Origin: Candidatus Poribacteria bacterium
Lineage (GTDB): Bacteria > Poribacteria > WGA-4E > PCPOR2b
Assembly (NCBI GenBank): GCA_022822005.1
Contig: JAJECO010000035.1
Location: 1 to 64,000, forward strand
Direction: 5' to 3'
DNA length: 64,000 nt
Shown: positions 53,332 to 61,495 of the stretch, one piece after another
Numbering within the stretch: the first letter of the stretch is position 1
Layout of the letters: each line of letters opens with the position of its first letter
Program-made: the position numbers and the translations under genes
The notes under the pieces: generated by a model
The model's input: the letters and a program-made list of their open reading frames with translations, nothing else
Database searches by the model: none
What the model was told of the DNA's origin: nothing

Positions 53332-54267
53332 CTACGATTCCAATCGGTTCACCCGATACCACTCATATATCAACACACTTCCCGCTACTGCCACGTTGAG
53401 CGATTCTACCTTTCCTGTCATCGGCAGTTGCGCCCATCCTTCGACTTGTGCACGCACTGCATCGGATATGCCTCGCACATCATGTCCCAAAACTATAGCG
53501 ACCCGACCTTTCCAGCTTTCCTGATTCCAAAACTTTCCGCGGTGTGGATCTGCACCCATCGTTCTGAATCCTTTTTCACGCAACCATCTAAAAAGCTCCG
53601 GAATGTTCGCTGTCTGAACAAGAGGGACGCTGAACAGGGAGCCGTGACTTCCCCTGACAGACTTTGGGTGGAAGATGTCCACGCAGGGCGGAATCAGAAA
53701 AACGGCTGCAGCCCCAACGGCATCCGCAGTGCGGAGAATCATCCCCAGATTGCTGGGTGTCTGTGTTCCATCAAGCACAAGGACTAACTCATCGCCAGTC
53801 AAGGTAATGTCCTGAAATGACACCTCAAATCGGGCGAATGTCGCTACAATATGTGTCTGTATGACATTGGGCGGCGCTTTATGGGGAGCAGCGTATACGT
53901 TGCCGGCGGCAGCTGATAGTGTATGCAATACTTGAGTCGAGACGGGAACAAGGGTTGCACCAGCTTTTTGCAGGCGATTGAGAAGCTGCTGCACTGCCTT
54001 TTCGCCACATTGTTCTTCGCAGTAGAAGACTTCGATTGGTTGTATCCCTGCGTCTAACGCCAGATGCAAGATCTCAAAGCCTTCGACAAGGAAACGGCTT
54101 TGACGCTGACGATGCTTGCGCGTCTGAAGTTTGCGGGCAGCGACAACTCGCTGATTGTTAATGCTGGTAATAACGGAATGGTGCTGGGTGGACATGGATC
54201 GGATTCTTGTATTTCTGTCAGGCAACTTGCTGTGCCTCATGAAAATGGGAGAAGAGAAAAACCGCAT
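53332..54267 (-). CDS. TrmH/SpoU-family RNA 2'-O-methyltransferase
   Basis: A 311-aa SPOUT methyltransferase. An N-terminal SpoU substrate-binding domain (SRFLVEGFEILHLAL) is followed by the catalytic knot. The three SPOUT motifs are LVLDGTQTPSNLGMILRTAD, VAIVLGHDVRGIS and LPMTGKVESLNVAVAGSVLIYEW, each read in part. The target is probably rRNA or tRNA ribose. The longest start at 54267 and inner ATGs (54240, 54195) all lack ribosome sites; the first 24 residues may not be translated. Confidence 0.9.
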   Translation of the reverse strand: MRFFSSPIFMRHSKLPDRNTRIRSMSTQHHSVITSINNQRVVAARKLQTRKHRQRQSRFLVEGFEILHLALDAGIQPIEVFYCEEQCGEKAVQQLLNRLQKAGATLVPVSTQVLHTLSAAAGNVYAAPHKAPPNVIQTHIVATFARFEVSFQDITLTGDELVLVLDGTQTPSNLGMILRTADAVGAAAVFLIPPCVDIFHPKSVRGSHGSLFSVPLVQTANIPELFRWLREKGFRTMGADPHRGKFWNQESWKGRVAIVLGHDVRGISDAVRAQVEGWAQLPMTGKVESLNVAVAGSVLIYEWYRVNRLES

Positions 54268-54279
54268 TATTATTTACAG

Positions 54280-55137
54280 CTAAACGCTGGCGAGAAGTAC
54301 ACGCTCAATATCAGCATAATCTTTGATAACTTCACAATGCTTATAGGCTGGCTGTGATTTAATCAGGTCTTGAACAGCGTGGCTCTGGTTGCAACCAATC
54401 TCTAAGATGAGTTTTCCGTCCGTATTCAAAAATTGTGGTGCGTCTGTTACAATACGCCGAATAATATCGAGTCCATCAGGTCCAGCAAAAAGCGCGATTT
54501 CCGGCTCGTGCTCTCGGACGTCTAGCGGAAGGATCGATGCCTCGCCTGTGCCCACGTAAGGCGGGTTAGAAGCAATCCAGTCAAAACGGGGGTTGGGTAG
54601 TTCGCGCAGGGGCTCAAAAAGATCGCCTTGTAGGAACGTGAGTTGATCTGCACAGTTGTGGGTGAGCGCATTCTGTTGAGCAACTTCTAAAGCTTCCGTT
54701 GACAAGTCGGTGGCAATCAGTTCCCAATCGGGCCGGTGATGACTAAAACTGATCGCGATGGCACCGCAACCTGTCCCGATCTCGACGAACCTGCATGAAT
54801 CCTTCTGATGTTGTAAGACCGTTTCAACTAAGGTTTCCGTTTCGGGGCGCGGAATTAGTACGCGCGAATCTACATAGAAATTTAAGGACATAAACTCCTT
54901 GTGGTTGGTGAGGTAACTCACGGGGGTATGGTCTACCCGCTTTTTGATTAACTCCCGAAATTTTGAAAGTGCTCCCTGGAAAACAGGCATCTCAAAGGAG
55001 AGATAGAGTTGCAAACGGCTCTTTTGCAGGAGGTGTCCAAGCAATAATTCCGCGTCTAAGCGCGGGGTGGGGATTTCGTGACGTTCAAAGTATTCCGTCG
55101 TCCACTCGATAAGGTCGATCACGTGCCAGGTTTTCAC
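54280..55137 (-). CDS. prmC: Release factor glutamine methyltransferase
   Basis: A 285-aa PrmC/HemK. It methylates the Gln of the GGQ motif in release factors. The N-terminal helical domain is followed by motif I (FVEIGTGCGAIAISF) and the signature NPPY (WIASNPPYVGTGE, about 187-199), which binds the Gln side chain. Its ATG overlaps the prfA stop by 4 nt, so it is coupled to its substrate's gene, as in many bacteria. Confidence 0.96.
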   Translation of the reverse strand: MKTWHVIDLIEWTTEYFERHEIPTPRLDAELLLGHLLQKSRLQLYLSFEMPVFQGALSKFRELIKKRVDHTPVSYLTNHKEFMSLNFYVDSRVLIPRPETETLVETVLQHQKDSCRFVEIGTGCGAIAISFSHHRPDWELIATDLSTEALEVAQQNALTHNCADQLTFLQGDLFEPLRELPNPRFDWIASNPPYVGTGEASILPLDVREHEPEIALFAGPDGLDIIRRIVTDAPQFLNTDGKLILEIGCNQSHAVQDLIKSQPAYKHCEVIKDYADIERVLLASV

Positions 55138-56204
55138 GACGATAGGTTCTTTAATTGCTCCGCTTGGTCAGCGTCTATCAAGGCATCAATGAAAGTATCA
55201 ATGTCTCCATTTAGAACTGCATCCAACTGATGAACGCTCAAACCGATACGATGGTCTGTCACCCGACTTTGGGGGAAGTTATAGGTGCGAATTTTTTCAC
55301 TTCGATCGCCGCTGCCAATCATGGATCTCCGCGTTTGCGCGCGTTCGGCATCCTGTTCAGCTTGCATCTGCTCAAGCAGACGGGAACGCAAAATTTTCAT
55401 CGCCTTGGCTCTATTTTTGTGCTGAGATTTTTCATCTTGGCAGGATACTGTAAGGCCTGTAGGAATATATGTGATTCGGATCGCCGAATCGGTTGTATTG
55501 ACGCTCTGCCCACCCGGTCCCGATGAACGGAACGCTTCAATCCGCAAGTCTTCCGCGTCAATTTTGAGATCAACCTCTTCCGCTTCTGCTAATACGGCGA
55601 CCGTTACCGCTGATGTATGGATTCGACCGCTGGCTTCCGTTGTGGGAACGCGCTGCACACGGTGTGTACCACCCTCAAACTTTAGTCGACTGTATGCTCG
55701 GTTCCCGTTGATTGAAAAGATAATCTCTTTGAAGCCTTTCAAGCCGGTTGCGTTAGAGTTGAGAAGTTCTGTTTTCCAGCCTTTCTGATCAGCGTATCTT
55801 GAATACATCCGGAAAAGTTCGCCAGCAAATAAACTTGCTTCTTCACCCCCTGTTCCTGCTCGAACCTCGACAATCACATTCTTCTCATCATTCGCATCCT
55901 TGGGAATTAGCAAAATCTTCAGTTCTGCTTCTAAGTCGCCTTTCTGCTCGGTTAACGCGTCAAGTTCCTGCTTGGCAAAAGCGATAAACTCAGCATCGGT
56001 CTCTTGTTCGAGCAGGGCGGAGGTATCTTCAATCTCTTCTGCTGTTTTTTGGTACGTCGTATACTTTGACACAATCGGCGCAAGTTCCGCGTGCGACTTT
56101 GCAAGGTTTTGCAAATTTTGCTGATCAGCAATTTGCGTAGGATCGGCTAAACTTTTTTCTATTTCTAAATATTTTTCTTCTATTTCTTTTAACTTCTCAA
56201 GCAT
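55134..56204 (-). CDS. prfA: Peptide chain release factor 1
   Basis: A 356-aa RF1. It recognises UAA and UAG stop codons and triggers peptide release. The GGQ motif is in GPGGQSVNTTDS, and the codon-recognition tripeptide is of RF1 type, PxT (VPTTEASGRIHTS, where E. coli has VPATESQGRIHTS). The frame stays open to 56,573, but the family begins at MLEKLKEIEEK, so ATG 56204 is used. It lies 25 nt after the PhyH gene. Confidence 0.96.
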   Translation of the reverse strand: MLEKLKEIEEKYLEIEKSLADPTQIADQQNLQNLAKSHAELAPIVSKYTTYQKTAEEIEDTSALLEQETDAEFIAFAKQELDALTEQKGDLEAELKILLIPKDANDEKNVIVEVRAGTGGEEASLFAGELFRMYSRYADQKGWKTELLNSNATGLKGFKEIIFSINGNRAYSRLKFEGGTHRVQRVPTTEASGRIHTSAVTVAVLAEAEEVDLKIDAEDLRIEAFRSSGPGGQSVNTTDSAIRITYIPTGLTVSCQDEKSQHKNRAKAMKILRSRLLEQMQAEQDAERAQTRRSMIGSGDRSEKIRTYNFPQSRVTDHRIGLSVHQLDAVLNGDIDTFIDALIDADQAEQLKNLSS

Positions 56205-56229
56205 AGTTGGGGACCACTTTAGTTTAGTA

Positions 56230-57072
56230 TCAAGCGGGTGCTGATACTGCTCTGTCGGTAACGGTGAGATTTGGATTCTCCATACCGAGGCCGGCTTTGC
56301 GCTGTTTGCTCGATTCAACTCGTGCTCTTTCAGACCACGCCTCAAACTCAGGCGTCCAAGCGCTGTCGTGCAACGTAGCCCGCTTACGGTAGGGGACGTA
56401 GTTACCGAGGTGCCAGAGTGTGTTTCGGTACAGTGCAAAATCTCCCGCTTCCAGATGTAACTGGACCGCTCCGGGCATACTGCGACAGTATTCAAGGCAG
56501 ATCGGTTCTCGCTCTTCGGCAAGCTTGCCGTCAAGATCGACACCCGGTATAGGTCGATCTGGAAAACGTTCAATCTCCGCCGGTAAATCTCTTCTCAGAT
56601 GGCTACCCAAAACGAACCATGTCGAACTGTCTTCATACAAGGCACAGTTAATCTGATTAAAATGGTTGATGTCACCGAATACTTCATCCCACATTGAGAG
56701 CGGTAAGCCTGCGATGTTATCGCGCCAGTCTCGATGCCATGGCGTACAGTATGGCATATCCGCCGGTTCAAAAAGAATGCCAAAATGATTTCGATTGCCA
56801 TGCCGATGGCGCGGTGTCAGCACCGTGGCGATGGCATCAACCAATGATGGTAAGTTGGCGTAGTCAATAAAGGGCTGCTGATCAAGGTCGTAGTTTGCAA
56901 CGGGCTGGAGTCGCTGCACTTGAGGGCCACTTTGTTCACGGGCAATGATTTTCGCCTCGTCGCAGACCTTTCGCAGCTCCCGAATCAGTGATGGAGGAAG
57001 AATCTTTCGGAAAACTGTGTAACCTAGCATATGGTATTCTTCAATATGTTTATCAGATACTTGAAATCCCAT
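56230..57072 (-). CDS. Phytanoyl-CoA dioxygenase (PhyH) family protein
   Basis: A 280-aa Fe(II)/2-oxoglutarate dioxygenase. The HxD pair is TPWHRDWRDN (about 118-127) and the distal His is in NTLWHLGNYVP, followed by RKRATLHDSAW. It sits between rpmE and prfA, in a gene order (rho-rpmE-prfA-prmC) that is otherwise common, so it looks inserted. The substrate is unknown and need not relate to translation. There is no clear ribosome site before the ATG. Confidence 0.9.
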   Translation of the reverse strand: MGFQVSDKHIEEYHMLGYTVFRKILPPSLIRELRKVCDEAKIIAREQSGPQVQRLQPVANYDLDQQPFIDYANLPSLVDAIATVLTPRHRHGNRNHFGILFEPADMPYCTPWHRDWRDNIAGLPLSMWDEVFGDINHFNQINCALYEDSSTWFVLGSHLRRDLPAEIERFPDRPIPGVDLDGKLAEEREPICLEYCRSMPGAVQLHLEAGDFALYRNTLWHLGNYVPYRKRATLHDSAWTPEFEAWSERARVESSKQRKAGLGMENPNLTVTDRAVSAPA

Positions 57073-57127
57073 GTGTTATTTTTTTCTCTAACTTCCATTC
57101 ACCGCGGATTTTTCTTAAGAACCTTAA

Positions 57128-57190
57128 AAGGGCAGATAATCGCTTTTATAACCAGTTGATTTGGCCTGTTATGACTTGCCATCTGCCCTT
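57128..57190 (-). terminator. Large hairpin after rpmE
   Basis: AAGGGCAGAT (57128-57137) pairs perfectly with ATCTGCCCTT (57181-57190), and an inner ATAAC-CAG/CTG-TTAT pairing closes part of the 43-nt loop. On the minus strand the 3' stem is followed by a short T-containing tail (TTTTAAGG). It may terminate the rho-rpmE transcript, or be another structured element before the PhyH gene. Confidence 0.5.
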
Positions 57191-57284
57191 ATATGTTCCA
57201 TCACCGACAAGAATTCAGTGCTACCACCACACAACGCTTACATCTTAAAGAGTTCAGCCGTCGGCATATATAACTAAATTTTAT

Positions 57285-57494
57285 TTAATTTTCATCATCA
57301 ATACCATACCTGCGGTGGAAGCTTTCCACACGCCCCGCCGTATCGACAATTGTCTGCTGTCCAGAGTAAAACGGGTGGCACTTTGAACAAATTTCCACAC
57401 GGATTTGGGGTTTGGTAGAATAGGTTGTATATGTTGCACCACACACGCAGTTGATGACACATTCCATTGTATCTGGATGGATATCTGATTTCAT
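57285..57494 (-). CDS. rpmE: Large ribosomal subunit protein bL31
   Basis: A 69-aa bL31 of the zinc-binding type. The zinc ligands are in CVCGATY (CxC) and [10 protein letters not shown] (CxxC). The IHPD start and [11 protein letters not shown] end are typical. ATG 57494 follows AAGGAGG by 8-9 nt; the longer frame starts with a GTG that lies within the ribosome site. It follows rho, as in many bacteria. Confidence 0.97.
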   Translation of the reverse strand: MKSDIHPDTMECVINCVCGATYTTYSTKPQIRVEICSKCHPFYSGQQTIVDTAGRVESFHRRYGIDDEN

Positions 57495-57677
57495 GAGGAT
57501 ATTCACCTCCTTACGATCTTAGGGTTTTCTCAGAAGATTAGAAAGCCCAAAGTAACTCGGACTGACTGAATGACGACTTCTTCCGTTTTGAAAGAGTTCT
57601 GAGGATTATCTTTTACCTACGTAAACACTGTATCCTACAATCATCTCACGATAACTTATCTAATGATGAGTTCACCG

Positions 57678-58991
57678 CTACCATTGATACCGTCCACTAC
57701 GGGCGGGACCATTGGCTTTGGTATTATTTATCATCATATCAATAAATTGCTCATTTGTCTCTGTTTTTCCTAAATGTTCAACAAGGAGCTCCATTGATTC
57801 AGCAGTGTTCATCTGCCCCATGAATTTGCGCAGGACCCATGCTTTGCTGAGTATCTCTGGCTTCAGCAGCAGTTCCTCGCGTCTGGTCTTTGATTTGGCG
57901 ATATCGATGGAGGGGAAGATACGCCGTTCGAGCAGAGAACGTTCCAGATGGATCTCCATGTTTGCCGTACCTTTTAGTTCCTCATAAATATGTTCATCGC
58001 CACGGCTTTCGGTATCAACCAACACGGTAGCTATGATTGTTAAGCTGCCGCCTTCTTCAAATTTTCGCGCCGCCCCGAAAAATTGACGCGGTTTCATAAA
58101 TGCAAGTGCGTCGATACCGCCTGACAATGTTTTACCACTATGGGGTGCCACAACGTTACAGGCTCGCACAAGGCGTGTCATGCTATCCAGCATAATTACC
58201 ACGTCTTTACCATACTCGACCCATCGCTTGGCTTTTTCGATGACCATATCCGCAACTTGTACATGCCGTTCTGGATGCTCGTCAAAGGTCGAACTGATAA
58301 CCTCGCCCTTCACAGATCGAGAAACATCTGTTACCTCTTCTGGACGTTCATCAATTAGTAGGAAAATCATCATGACTTCCGGATGATTCTCCTCAATACC
58401 GTGTGCAATATTTTTTAAGATTGTAGTCTTGCCACTGTAGGGAGGCGCCACAATCAGTCCACGTTGTCCCTTACCGATCGGAGACATCAAATCCGTAATG
58501 CGGGTTGAGAATTCCTTTGGATTATGTTCAAGTCTAAGTTGCTCATACGGGTAGACAGGGGTTAAGTTATCGAAAAGGATTTTATCCTTTGCGGCTGCCG
58601 GTGCCTCGCTATTGACCTGTTCAATCTTCAACAGTGCAAAGTAAAATTCATCTTTGTCGCCTCCCTTTTTAGGAGGACGGATTTGCCCCTGAACCTCGTG
58701 ACCTGTACGGAGATCAAATTTACGTATCTGCGAGGGTGAGACATAAATATCATCGGTGCTTTGCAAGTAATTATAGCTTGATGATCGGAGGAAACCGTAT
58801 TTTTCTGGTAAAATTTCAAGGATGCCTTCTCCGAATAACATGCCGCTGCTTTCCGCTTTGGCTCCAAGAATTTGGGCAATAAGCTCTTGCTTGCGAAGAC
58901 TACTGTATCCTGACAGCCCCAGCTTACGAGCCATACCATTCAATTCGGAAATCGTCATCTCTTGGAGTTTGACAATGTCCACATTCTCCAT
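57678..58991 (-). CDS. rho: Transcription termination factor Rho
   Basis: A 437-aa Rho helicase. The N-terminal Rho_N helix bundle is at about 5-45 ([17 protein letters not shown]). The RNA-binding CSD follows ([20 protein letters not shown]). The ATPase part includes Walker A in [19 protein letters not shown], which differs from the common PPKAGKT by Tyr-Ser in place of Lys-Ala, and Walker [17 protein letters not shown]-loop regions are present. ATG 58991 follows AGGAG by 9 nt; an ATG at 59009 overlaps that site. A long leader precedes the gene. Confidence 0.97.
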   Translation of the reverse strand: MENVDIVKLQEMTISELNGMARKLGLSGYSSLRKQELIAQILGAKAESSGMLFGEGILEILPEKYGFLRSSSYNYLQSTDDIYVSPSQIRKFDLRTGHEVQGQIRPPKKGGDKDEFYFALLKIEQVNSEAPAAAKDKILFDNLTPVYPYEQLRLEHNPKEFSTRITDLMSPIGKGQRGLIVAPPYSGKTTILKNIAHGIEENHPEVMMIFLLIDERPEEVTDVSRSVKGEVISSTFDEHPERHVQVADMVIEKAKRWVEYGKDVVIMLDSMTRLVRACNVVAPHSGKTLSGGIDALAFMKPRQFFGAARKFEEGGSLTIIATVLVDTESRGDEHIYEELKGTANMEIHLERSLLERRIFPSIDIAKSKTRREELLLKPEILSKAWVLRKFMGQMNTAESMELLVEHLGKTETNEQFIDMMINNTKANGPARSGRYQW

Positions 58992-59024
58992 AATTTTATT
59001 GCTCCTCATTGCGAGATTCTAACC

Positions 59025-59092
59025 GCCTGCAGATTACCTAAAGCACATGTCTGGCGCCAACCCCAAAATTAGCGCAAGTATCTGCAGCAGGC
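59025..59092 (-). promoter_or_regulatory. Structured element in the rho leader
   Basis: On the minus strand GCCTG-CTG-CAGAT (complement of 59080-59092) pairs with ATCTGCAGGC (complement of 59025-59034), leaving a three-base bulge. It encloses a GCGC/GCGC hairpin (59072-59075 with 59054-59057). It ends about 33 nt before the rho ATG. A role in autoregulation is an inference. Confidence 0.4.
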
Positions 59093-59599
59093 AATCTACA
59101 GTTGACGCTACGCTTTGGGAAAAAGATCATACACTCCAAACGATTTCGTAGCAGATAAGTGATAGCATCATGGGGAGGAGATGTGTAACTACTCGCCAGT
59201 TCGCCTTCACAGACTATAAACCTATAACCGTTGGTAGCATAGTGGTGGGAAATAATCGAAAAGAAAGTTGGATTAAATTAAGATAAAAGATAAAAATGCG
59301 CAGAATTGTGGTTGGTTAAGTCCTGAGTTATAAGAAATTCCCAAACGGGGTAATATAGAAGAGGCATCAAATCGGCGTTTGAAGGTGCTCAAGATAATAC
59401 AAGCATATTCGCAGCGGATAAAGGTTGGCGGGAATAATTTCGTATTGACGATAAAATTATACATTAATAAACTGCTCAACGTCAAGGTATTTTATTGAAG
59501 AAGATTAGAAATATCCGAATGAATCAATGGATAAGGAGCCCAAATTTAGCGGATTTACTCAATTCGCCTCCATGTAAATGAATGGGGACGCTTACAGAT
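59093..59599. other. Long intergenic/leader region upstream of rho
   Basis: No supported gene. The minus-strand frame 59,273-59,485 has no ribosome site and covers the promoter. The region is AT-rich and probably forms most of the rho 5' leader. Confidence 0.5.
59456..59485 (-). promoter_or_regulatory. Promoter for rho with a leader of about 450 nt
   Basis: On the minus strand TTGACG (complement of 59480-59485), 18-bp spacer, TATAAT (complement of 59456-59461). The start near 59449 would leave about 455 nt of leader. Confidence 0.6.
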
Positions 59600-60610
59600 T
59601 CACGCCTCTAGATCCTCTTCATCGCCTGCCTGTCTCTCATCCTCTATACTGGCTGTCAATTGTAAGAAAAGTTCCTCAAGTGTCATCTCGACGGACCGCA
59701 TTTCAAGCAAGCTCCAACCATGCTGAATAATGGTAGACGAAACCGCTGCACGAATGTCTGTATTTGGGTTATAACTGATGTGGAATGCTGGATTTACGTT
59801 ATCGTTTAAGCCTTGGCTTTCAATACGGTCAACAGCCGGGAGACTTTCGAGGACGGTTTTGACCTCCGCCTCTGGACCCGATACTTCCAAATAAAGGGTT
59901 TTCGTATCACCTAACTCTGTTCGCCCACCATCTCCAGCGTCAATAGAAACAGCACGCCCCTCTGAGAGTCTTACACCACCGGCAATTTTTCCATTATTGA
60001 TCACAATCAACCGTTCACAGGTCATACTCGCTTCAGGGAGGATGTGTGTACTGAGGATGATCGTGTGTTCTTTGCCGAGCGCCTTAATCAGTTCACGGAT
60101 CTCAATAATCTGCCGTGGATCGAGACCTGCAGTGGGTTCGTCGAGGACAATAACATCTGGATCGTGAATCAGTGCCTGTGCTAAACCGACACGCTGACGA
60201 TAGCCTTTGGACAGTTGTCCGATAATCTGGCCTCGTCGCTCTGTCAAGCCACAGGATTCAATAGCTACCTCCAATCGTTCGGCACGTTTGCTTCGCGGCA
60301 CGCCTTTAATTTTTGACACAAATTTGAGATAGCCTGCGACGGTCATTTCCGGATATAGCGGCACGCTTTCAGGTAGGTAACCAATGTGCTTACGAACTTC
60401 CAAAGATTGCCTGAAAACATCGTATCCTGCGACCGTTGCATTTCCACTGCTAGCGGGCATGAAGCAGGTCAAAATTCGCATAGTGGTGGTTTTGCCAGCA
60501 CCGTTCGGTCCCAAAAAACCGATAACCTCGCCCCTATCAATACGGAAGGAAATCCCTTTCAGTGCTTGAAATTGTCCATAACTTTTTGTTAGATTTTCGA
60601 CTTCGATCAT
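59600..60610 (-). CDS. ABC transporter ATP-binding protein, GldA/ABC-2 type
   Basis: A 336-aa ATPase. Walker A is GPNGAGKTTTMR (about 38-49), the signature is LSKGYRQR, and Walker B is VIVLDEPTAGLDPRQ, with the H-loop in ILSTHILPE. A C-terminal domain of about 100 residues follows, as in GldA or multidrug-type ATPases. No permease gene is next to it in the window: rho lies downstream and a coiled-coil gene upstream. ATG 60610 follows GGGAG; the frame to 60,661 precedes that site and overlaps a small upstream reading frame. Confidence 0.93.
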   Translation of the reverse strand: MIEVENLTKSYGQFQALKGISFRIDRGEVIGFLGPNGAGKTTTMRILTCFMPASSGNATVAGYDVFRQSLEVRKHIGYLPESVPLYPEMTVAGYLKFVSKIKGVPRSKRAERLEVAIESCGLTERRGQIIGQLSKGYRQRVGLAQALIHDPDVIVLDEPTAGLDPRQIIEIRELIKALGKEHTIILSTHILPEASMTCERLIVINNGKIAGGVRLSEGRAVSIDAGDGGRTELGDTKTLYLEVSGPEAEVKTVLESLPAVDRIESQGLNDNVNPAFHISYNPNTDIRAAVSSTIIQHGWSLLEMRSVEMTLEELFLQLTASIEDERQAGDEEDLEA

Positions 60611-60632
60611 CCACCAATCTCCCGTGGTGAAC

Positions 60633-60713
60633 CTATTTATTATCGTGGAGTCGTCGTCCATCGAGTCGCGGTACTACCACGAAGCGTCGCTTGAAAATCC
60701 CGATGCCTTCCAT
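60633..60713 (-). CDS. Candidate 26-aa leader peptide upstream of the ABC ATPase
   Basis: A 26-codon frame begins with ATG 60713, 9 nt after a strong AAGGAG, and ends in TAG 22 nt before the ATPase ATG. The product is basic and hydrophobic (MEGIGIFKRRFVVVPR then LDGRRLHDNK). It is too short for comparison with families. The strong ribosome site and position suggest a translated leader that affects the ATPase gene, though it may be a chance frame. Confidence 0.4.
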   Translation of the reverse strand: MEGIGIFKRRFVVVPRLDGRRLHDNK

Positions 60714-60916
60714 ATTGTCATTCTCCTTAACGTTGGTGTAGCTACTTTGGTTACGAATGATCAAGAAAACTCAAGCAAGTGACAGAGCGAGATATTAGAC
60801 AGCTAAACGATTTTCTCGCAGTATAGAGTGTGTAATTGGTCAATTGGCTCATTTTATAGATAACACATTGGTTGTCTAACCTTGCCAAGGTTTAAAACCT
60901 ACGCGAGGATTTGGGA
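60714..60916. other. Intergenic region with a perfect palindrome
   Basis: AACCTTGCCAAGGTT (60878-60892) is a 7-1-7 inverted repeat upstream of the ATPase unit and just past the stop of the coiled-coil gene. It may be an operator or a weak terminator stem; no T run follows. No other feature is seen. Confidence 0.4.
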
Positions 60917-61495
60917 TTACTTCAGAAAGAGGAATACCAACGTCGCAGCTTGAAGAACTAATAAACCTATTACCCCAATACTAAGACGGGAATTGCGTTT
61001 TGCAAGCCTGTCAATTCCGTTGAGAATTGTCTTGTCATTTTCAATGGAGTCTATTCCAAGTTTTTCAACTTCATCAAACCGCTCTTTGAATCTGACTTCA
61101 TCAACTCGGTCTAAGATTGTCTTGCCTGTGGTGAGTAATTCAATTGTACCACGGACAATGTTATTAGCTGATTCTTGAATTGTTTTCACACTATTTTTTG
61201 TGTCCTCAATTCCATTGAGAATGATCTTGTCGTTTTCAGCGGATTCTATTCCAAGTTTTTTAACTTCATCAAACCTCTCTTTGAATCGAACTTCACCAAC
61301 TTGGTCTAAGATTGTCTTGCCTGTGGCAAGTAATTCAGTTGTACCACGGACAATGTTATTAGCTGATTCTTGAATTGTTTTCGCGCTATTTTTTGCATCC
61401 TCAATTTGATCAACGGCGGGCTTGAGTTTGTTCAACTCTTCTAAAAGATTGTGAACCAACGTTTCTGTTTCTAAAAAATCAGAATTATCGGACAT
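60917..61495 (-). CDS. Tail-anchored coiled-coil protein with two 65-residue repeats
   Basis: A 192-aa protein. Residues about 31-95 and 96-160 are near-identical 65-residue repeats (core TIQESANNIVRGT, TGKTILDxV, RFKERFDEV), and a third copy begins before it is cut short. Heptad spacing suggests a coiled coil. One C-terminal transmembrane helix (IGVIGLLVLQAATLVFLFL) anchors it, with no signal peptide, so the coiled coil faces the cytoplasm. The ATG overlaps the RecQ stop by 11 nt, so the two are coupled. I know no family for it. Confidence 0.8.
   Translation of the reverse strand: MSDNSDFLETETLVHNLLEELNKLKPAVDQIEDAKNSAKTIQESANNIVRGTTELLATGKTILDQVGEVRFKERFDEVKKLGIESAENDKIILNGIEDTKNSVKTIQESANNIVRGTIELLTTGKTILDRVDEVRFKERFDEVEKLGIDSIENDKTILNGIDRLAKRNSRLSIGVIGLLVLQAATLVFLFLK
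61016..61405. repeat. Direct tandem duplication of 195 bp in the coiled-coil gene
   Basis: Units 61,016-61,210 and 61,211-61,405 are highly similar in DNA as well as protein (for example TCTATTCCAAGTTTTT at matching places), which points to a recent duplication. Confidence 0.85.

Noticed and set aside
56205-56573. An N-terminal extension of about 120 residues on release factor 1
   Set aside because: It is antiparallel or out-of-frame overlap with the PhyH gene, and RF1 proteins begin at the internal ATG at 56204.
59273-59485. A 70-codon minus-strand frame in the rho leader
   Set aside because: No ribosome site, and it overlaps the predicted rho promoter.
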